Assembly: GCA_030691775.1 (NCBI GenBank)
Contig: JAUYDN010000080.1
Coordinates: 1 to 16,992 of the forward strand
Reading direction: 5' to 3'
Length of the DNA: 16,992 bases
Source of the DNA: Dehalococcoidia bacterium
GTDB lineage: Bacteria > Chloroflexota > Dehalococcoidia > Dehalococcoidales > Fen-1064
Shown in pieces: positions 13,706 through 16,992 of the stretch (position 1 is its first letter; each line of letters opens with the position of its first letter). Both the position numbers and the translations under genes were made by a program. The notes beneath the pieces were generated by a model, which had not been told where the DNA came from, did no database searches, and was given only the letters and a program-made list of their open reading frames with translations.

Positions 13706-13909
13706 CTATACCTGTTCTTCCTCTTCAAGTATCGGAGGCTCGGAGAAATCGGGGCAGTTCTCCACCACTCCGGTCACGGTGCTGTTAACGCAATACCATG
13801 ACTCCTGTTTATCTTTCGTTTCAGGGTGATACGACGCCAGATAGACGCGCCACTGGCATTTTTTACAGCGTTTTATTTCAACTGGTATCGGATTACCTAT
13901 ACCTGGCAT
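13706..13909 (-). CDS. Small Cys-rich protein, probable zinc-ribbon-like
   Basis: A 67-residue protein with CKKC (Cys15, Cys18), then single Cys in WYCVNS and ENCPDF. The four Cys could bind one metal ion in a zinc-ribbon-like fold. The ends are an IP-rich start (MPGIGNPIPVEIKR) and an acidic tail (LEEEEQV). No signal peptide is present. I do not recognise the family. The ribosome site is weak (only GAG before a short A-run), and the gene is divergent from the cyclase operon, 131 bases away. It may be a real small gene because the Cys spacing and lack of low-complexity sequence are protein-like, but support is limited. Confidence 0.5.
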   Translation of the reverse strand: MPGIGNPIPVEIKRCKKCQWRVYLASYHPETKDKQESWYCVNSTVTGVVENCPDFSEPPILEEEEQV

Positions 13910-14040
13910 TTTTACTCTATACCGGTGGTATTAGCTTACTATAAACAGGCATACGATTGGCTGTCAATGGTGCTTTACCGCCAGTACAATGGAATGTTAG
14001 AATACCGTTACTCATTCAGAAAAGCATACGGAGGAACAAC

Positions 14041-14847
14041 GTGAAGATATTCGACCTGAGCCTGACGATGGAGCCCAACCGCGGCCAGCCGATGGCAGTG
14101 GAAATTGAGTACCATAGCCATGAAGAGGGTGGGAAAGCGATGTTGCCCTTCTTCGCCTGCAATGCCGAAGACCTGCCCCGCGGAATGGGCTGGTCTGTGG
14201 AAAAGGTAACCCTTTCAACCCACGACGGAACACACGTCGACGCCCCGTGGCATTATTTTCCGGAGTCCGAAGGGAAGAAAGCCCGGTCCATCGATGAGTT
14301 ACCTATCGAATGGTTCTTTGCCGATGGCGTGGTGCTGGATATGCGCCACAAACTGCAGGGGAGCGGGGTCACGGTTGACGACTGCACAGCCGCGCTGAAA
14401 AAGATTGGCTACACTCTGAAAAAAGGTGACATTGTTTGTATCCAAACAGGGGCGGATAAACTGTGGGGTACGAGCAAATACTTTGGCGCGGGCGTGGGTA
14501 TGATACGCGAGTCCACCCTATGGCTCATCGAGCAGGGGGTCAGGGTCATCGGCACGGATGCCTGGGGACTGGACCGACCGTTCTGGGCAATCAAGGAGGA
14601 GTTTCAGAAGACGAAGGACAAGAGTATTATCTGGTGTGCCCATTATGCCGGCATCGAAAAGGAGTACTGCCAGATTGAGAAGCTGGCGAACCTGGACCAA
14701 CTGCCACAGCCATACGGGTTCAAGATTGCCTGTTTCCCGATCAAGGTGAGGAATGCAAGCGGCGGCTGGGCGCGGGTGGCGGCTATTTTCGAGGACAATG
14801 AAGAAGCCAAAATACCAAAGACCACCGGTGGGAGGACGATAAAATGA
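14041..14847 (+). CDS. Cyclase-family metal-dependent hydrolase
   Basis: A 268-residue protein of the cyclase family (PF04199), which includes bacterial kynurenine formamidase, isatin hydrolase and related amide or ester hydrolases. GTG 14041 is the start because GGAGG at 14030-14034 is 6 bases upstream and the product begins MKIFDLSLTM, as family members do. The metal-binding signature HDGTHVDAPWHY is at 61-72 (His61, His65 and Asp67 as ligands, His71 near the site). A further conserved part follows, with IVCIQTGADKLW and VIGTDAWGLDRPF. The insertion HSHEEGGKAMLPFFACNAED between the first strand and the metal motif is long for a kynurenine formamidase, so I do not assign that activity. The stop overlaps the next gene by four bases (ATGA), so it is coupled to the FMN enzyme and heads a three-gene operon. 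Confidence 0.88.
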   Translation: MKIFDLSLTMEPNRGQPMAVEIEYHSHEEGGKAMLPFFACNAEDLPRGMGWSVEKVTLSTHDGTHVDAPWHYFPESEGKKARSIDELPIEWFFADGVVLDMRHKLQGSGVTVDDCTAALKKIGYTLKKGDIVCIQTGADKLWGTSKYFGAGVGMIRESTLWLIEQGVRVIGTDAWGLDRPFWAIKEEFQKTKDKSIIWCAHYAGIEKEYCQIEKLANLDQLPQPYGFKIACFPIKVRNASGGWARVAAIFEDNEEAKIPKTTGGRTIK

Positions 14848-15833
14848 CCCAGCAGGACGTATCCAGGGACTACCTCTCCCAGCATAAAATGGGTCTGGCA
14901 GAGCTATACCGGAAGGGGGCTCGCGCCATGTCGGAACTGGGACTGGATTACGATATGGAAGGTGTCGAGCGAGAGTACGTGCTGAAACGTAACCAGGAAA
15001 TATTCCAGAAATACCTTTTACGCCAGAAGGTTATCGGGGCGGAAATTGCCTCGACGCGCACAAAACTACTCAATGTAGAACTGAGCGCGCCGGTAATGAT
15101 GTCTCCCATTACTCATCCCATTCGTCTCATCACAGAAGATGGTCTGATAAAAGTAGCCCGGGCTTTGAAATCCACCGGCTCGATGATGTCATTGGGAGGT
15201 CCTATCCCGCCCAATCTTAAAGAGATTGTGGAGACTGGCGTGCCCGTGTTGCAGACGTTAAAACCGCTTGCAGACCGTGAACGGCTGATGCGTCATATTG
15301 CCAGGGTGGAAGAAGCCGGGGTGACGTGGTTCGGCATCGAGGTGGATGCCAGCATGGGTACACGGAGAGGAATGGGTTGTTCGCCGGTATCGGTGGAAGA
15401 ACTAAAGGAAATAAAAGCGAGAGTGAAACGTCCGTTCGTCCTGAAAGGTATCCTCAGCGCCTGGGATGCGGAGAAAGCGCTTGAGGCAGGGGCGGATGTC
15501 ATTTTCGTTTCCAACCACGGCGGGCACACTATCGATACACTACCGCACCCGCTGGAGATGATGGATGAGATAAAATCGGTCATTGGCGACCGGATTCCCA
15601 TCATTGCCGATGGGGGTTTCCGTCACGGTACGGACGTGCTCAAAGCGCTGGCTTTGGGGGCGCAGGCGGTAGGGTTGGGCAGGCCTATCTTATTGGCTCT
15701 CGCGGCAGGCGGCGAGGAAGGTGTGCGTTCGCTCGTGGAGTTGATTACCGAAGAATTGAAGAAAGCCATGACCCTGACCGGCGTGAAAGACCCGGCAAAA
15801 GCCCATAAAGGTATACTTATCCCGGTAGAGTAA
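14844..15833 (+). CDS. FMN-dependent alpha-hydroxy-acid dehydrogenase/oxidase relative
   Basis: A 329-residue TIM-barrel flavoenzyme of the glycolate oxidase/lactate dehydrogenase (LldD) family. The FMN features are present: APVMMSPITHP (82-92), Lys201 in VLKGI, and the phosphate-binding end DGGFRHGTDVLKALALGAQA then VGLGRP (256-281). The catalytic base region reads VSNHGGHTID, with His225 in the expected place, but the Arg that binds the substrate carboxylate in SNHGGRQLD-type enzymes is His228 here. The usual QLY of the first substrate loop reads QTL (137-139), so the substrate Tyr is also missing. Family members of this shorter type include isopentenyl-diphosphate isomerase-2-like and mandelate-type enzymes. 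The substrate is therefore unclear, and it may not be a simple 2-hydroxy acid. It is coupled to the cyclase upstream and 23 bases ahead of the EthD gene. Confidence 0.85.
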   Translation: MTQQDVSRDYLSQHKMGLAELYRKGARAMSELGLDYDMEGVEREYVLKRNQEIFQKYLLRQKVIGAEIASTRTKLLNVELSAPVMMSPITHPIRLITEDGLIKVARALKSTGSMMSLGGPIPPNLKEIVETGVPVLQTLKPLADRERLMRHIARVEEAGVTWFGIEVDASMGTRRGMGCSPVSVEELKEIKARVKRPFVLKGILSAWDAEKALEAGADVIFVSNHGGHTIDTLPHPLEMMDEIKSVIGDRIPIIADGGFRHGTDVLKALALGAQAVGLGRPILLALAAGGEEGVRSLVELITEELKKAMTLTGVKDPAKAHKGILIPVE

Positions 15834-15856
15834 CAAATCCACACAGGGGGTTAAAA

Positions 15857-16633
15857 ATGGTCAAGCTTATTTATTGCCTGCGCCGTTTACCGCATCTATC
15901 GCGTGAGGAGTTCCAGCGCTACTGGCGGGAGCACCACGGTCCGCTGGTCGTCAGTGTAAAGGACGTAAACAAAATCCGCCGTTACGTGCAGAGTCATACC
16001 ATCTGGGATGAGCGACAGGAGGCGCAGAGGGTTGCACTCGGGAGACCGGAGCCGTTCGATGGCGTGGCGGAGTTGTGGTGGGATAGTGCCGAGGAATTTA
16101 CGCCGCAGAACCGGACACCTGAGCGTCAGCAGGCGGGCACATTACTGCAAACAGACGAGATGAAGTTCATCGACCTGCCCCGCTCCCCGCTCTGGCTGGC
16201 GGAAGAATACCCGGTCATCACCGATATTCCTAACGCCGGTGAATCGGCGAAACCAGATAAGCGTGTCAAGATAGTCTACTGCGGCAGGGGTTTGCCGGGA
16301 CAGGACCGTAGTCAGATGCAAAGCTACTGGCGCAACAACCACGCGCCGCTGGTGAAGAGCTTTGCCGGGGTACTGAGTATCCGGCGCTATGTGCAGAGCC
16401 ACACTAAATACGACGAAATCAATGAGAGGATGCGCGCGCCGCAGAACCGTCCGCCGGCTTTTGACGGCGTGGCAGAGCTATGGTGGGACAGCATCGAGGA
16501 GCGGTTGCCGGTTAACCCCGACCCGGAGCGTATCAAGGCAGGCCAGGTGCTCTTCGAGGATGAAAAGAAATTCGTCGACCATGCGCAATCGCCAAATTTC
16601 CTGACGCGCGAATGGGTGTTTATCGACCGGTAA
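15857..16633 (+). CDS. Tandem EthD-domain protein
   Basis: A 258-residue protein made of two EthD (dimeric alpha/beta barrel) domains, residues 1-117 and 136-258, joined by a short linker. Each half repeats the same motifs: KLIYCLRRLP against KIVYCGRGLP, FQRYWREHHGPLV against MQSYWRNNHAPLV, IRRYVQSHT in both, FDGVAELWWDS in both, and KFIDLPRSP against KFVDHAQSP. His27 and His162 are the equivalent conserved His of the YWxxHxxPLV motif. EthD-like domains form dimers with a pocket between them; the fused pair would make that pocket within one chain. EthD was first known from ethyl tert-butyl ether degradation and similar domains occur in decarboxylases and cyclases, but the reaction here is unknown. 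AGGGGG lies 6 bases before the ATG. It is the third gene of the cyclase/FMN operon. Confidence 0.88.
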   Translation: MVKLIYCLRRLPHLSREEFQRYWREHHGPLVVSVKDVNKIRRYVQSHTIWDERQEAQRVALGRPEPFDGVAELWWDSAEEFTPQNRTPERQQAGTLLQTDEMKFIDLPRSPLWLAEEYPVITDIPNAGESAKPDKRVKIVYCGRGLPGQDRSQMQSYWRNNHAPLVKSFAGVLSIRRYVQSHTKYDEINERMRAPQNRPPAFDGVAELWWDSIEERLPVNPDPERIKAGQVLFEDEKKFVDHAQSPNFLTREWVFIDR

Positions 16634-16675
16634 CTTGTCATCCTGGAGGAGTCCGTCCCGCCAACACACCCGAAG

Positions 16676-16724
16676 AGCCTGCCCCGTTTCCGTATCGCGG
16701 TACGGGACAAGACTTGATACGGGG
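16676..16724. repeat. 49-base repeat module, inverted copy
   Basis: Reverse complement of the module at 399-447, with one mismatch in 49 bases. It is followed directly by a second partial unit (CCTGCCCCGTACTTGATACGGGGG, 16725-16748), so the CCCCGTA/TACGGGG family is tandem here. The interval 16634-16992 otherwise has a TTGTCATCCTGGAG fragment at its left and no convincing gene. TTGACA occurs at 16876-16881 but without a -10 hexamer at proper distance. A short frame begins at 16950 and runs off the window. Confidence 0.7.
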
Positions 16725-16992
16725 CCTGCCCCGTACTTGATACGGGGGCGACGAAGGATCTCAGGGTGCGGTGCGGGAAGTTATTACTTTTCTACGAGAG
16801 GCTCAGCCGCAACAGCAAGTAAATATGAAGATTGTCTGTTAATTTCACTCCCTAGTGTAGTGTCTCCGAAATAACTTGACAATTACACATGGAGTGTGGT
16901 GCCACGGACGAAATATGAAAATGATGGTTGCAAAGGGTGGGAAAGCAAGATGACTGCCAACTTGCACAAGGGAGTTGAGAGGGGCGTCAGCC

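Noticed and set aside
16876..16904. Promoter starting with TTGACA at 16876
   Set aside because: The -35 hexamer is perfect, but no -10-like hexamer is found at 16-18 bases (the region is GGTGCC-like).
16950..16992. Start of a plus-strand gene running off the right edge (ATG ACT GCC ...)
   Set aside because: Only 14 codons are visible and the upstream GGGTGGGAAAGCAAG is a poor ribosome site. Not enough to call a gene.

Overview
The window looks like a chromosomal segment of an uncultured member of the Chloroflexota, most plausibly class Dehalococcoidia. This is an inference from protein style (a DUF4382 lipoprotein, small Cys-rich proteins, a HicB/HicA pair, FMN-dependent hydroxy-acid dehydrogenase and EthD genes) and from the dense mosaic of palindromic intergenic repeats. 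No rRNA, tRNA, CRISPR array or intact transposase was seen.

Layout. Positions 1-716 are non-coding and repeat-rich, with a MITE-like element at 331-583. Next come a DUF4382 lipoprotein (717-1625, +) and a minus-strand group of three small genes (1695-2710): a lipoprotein, a desulforedoxin-like protein with histone-like Lys/Ala tails, and a hypothetical protein. A hicB-hicA toxin-antitoxin pair follows (2762-3251, +). A good sigma70-type promoter (3336-3364) then precedes two Dpp/Opp-type ABC permeases (3533-5494). Behind them is only the signal peptide and linker of a substrate-binding lipoprotein, broken by a stop codon (5531-5690).

Positions 5663-6183 hold a small minus-strand membrane protein and a decayed small frame. 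A minus-strand signalling operon (6441-9245) encodes, in transcription order, a secreted Met/Gly-rich protein, an OmpR-family response regulator and a HAMP histidine kinase. The kinase's sensor domain carries the same Met-Met-Gly motif as the secreted protein. This is the most distinctive system in the window and suggests metal (copper or silver) or redox sensing.

A plus-strand pair (9544-11819) encodes a polyprenyl-phosphate-mannose-synthase-like GT2 enzyme fused to a GtrA membrane domain and a PMT/GT39-type membrane mannosyltransferase. Together they form a likely lipid-linked mannosylation route. A second, inverted copy of the MITE-like element (11885-12080) follows.

The right third is catabolic: a 3-hydroxyacyl-CoA dehydrogenase (12112-13050, -), a 600-base palindromic repeat field, a small Cys-rich protein (-), and a tight plus-strand operon of a metal-dependent cyclase/hydrolase, an FMN-dependent alpha-hydroxy-acid dehydrogenase relative with altered substrate residues, and a tandem EthD protein (14041-16633). 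The end of the window is again repeats, including a near-perfect inverted copy (48 of 49 bases) of a module found at 399-447.
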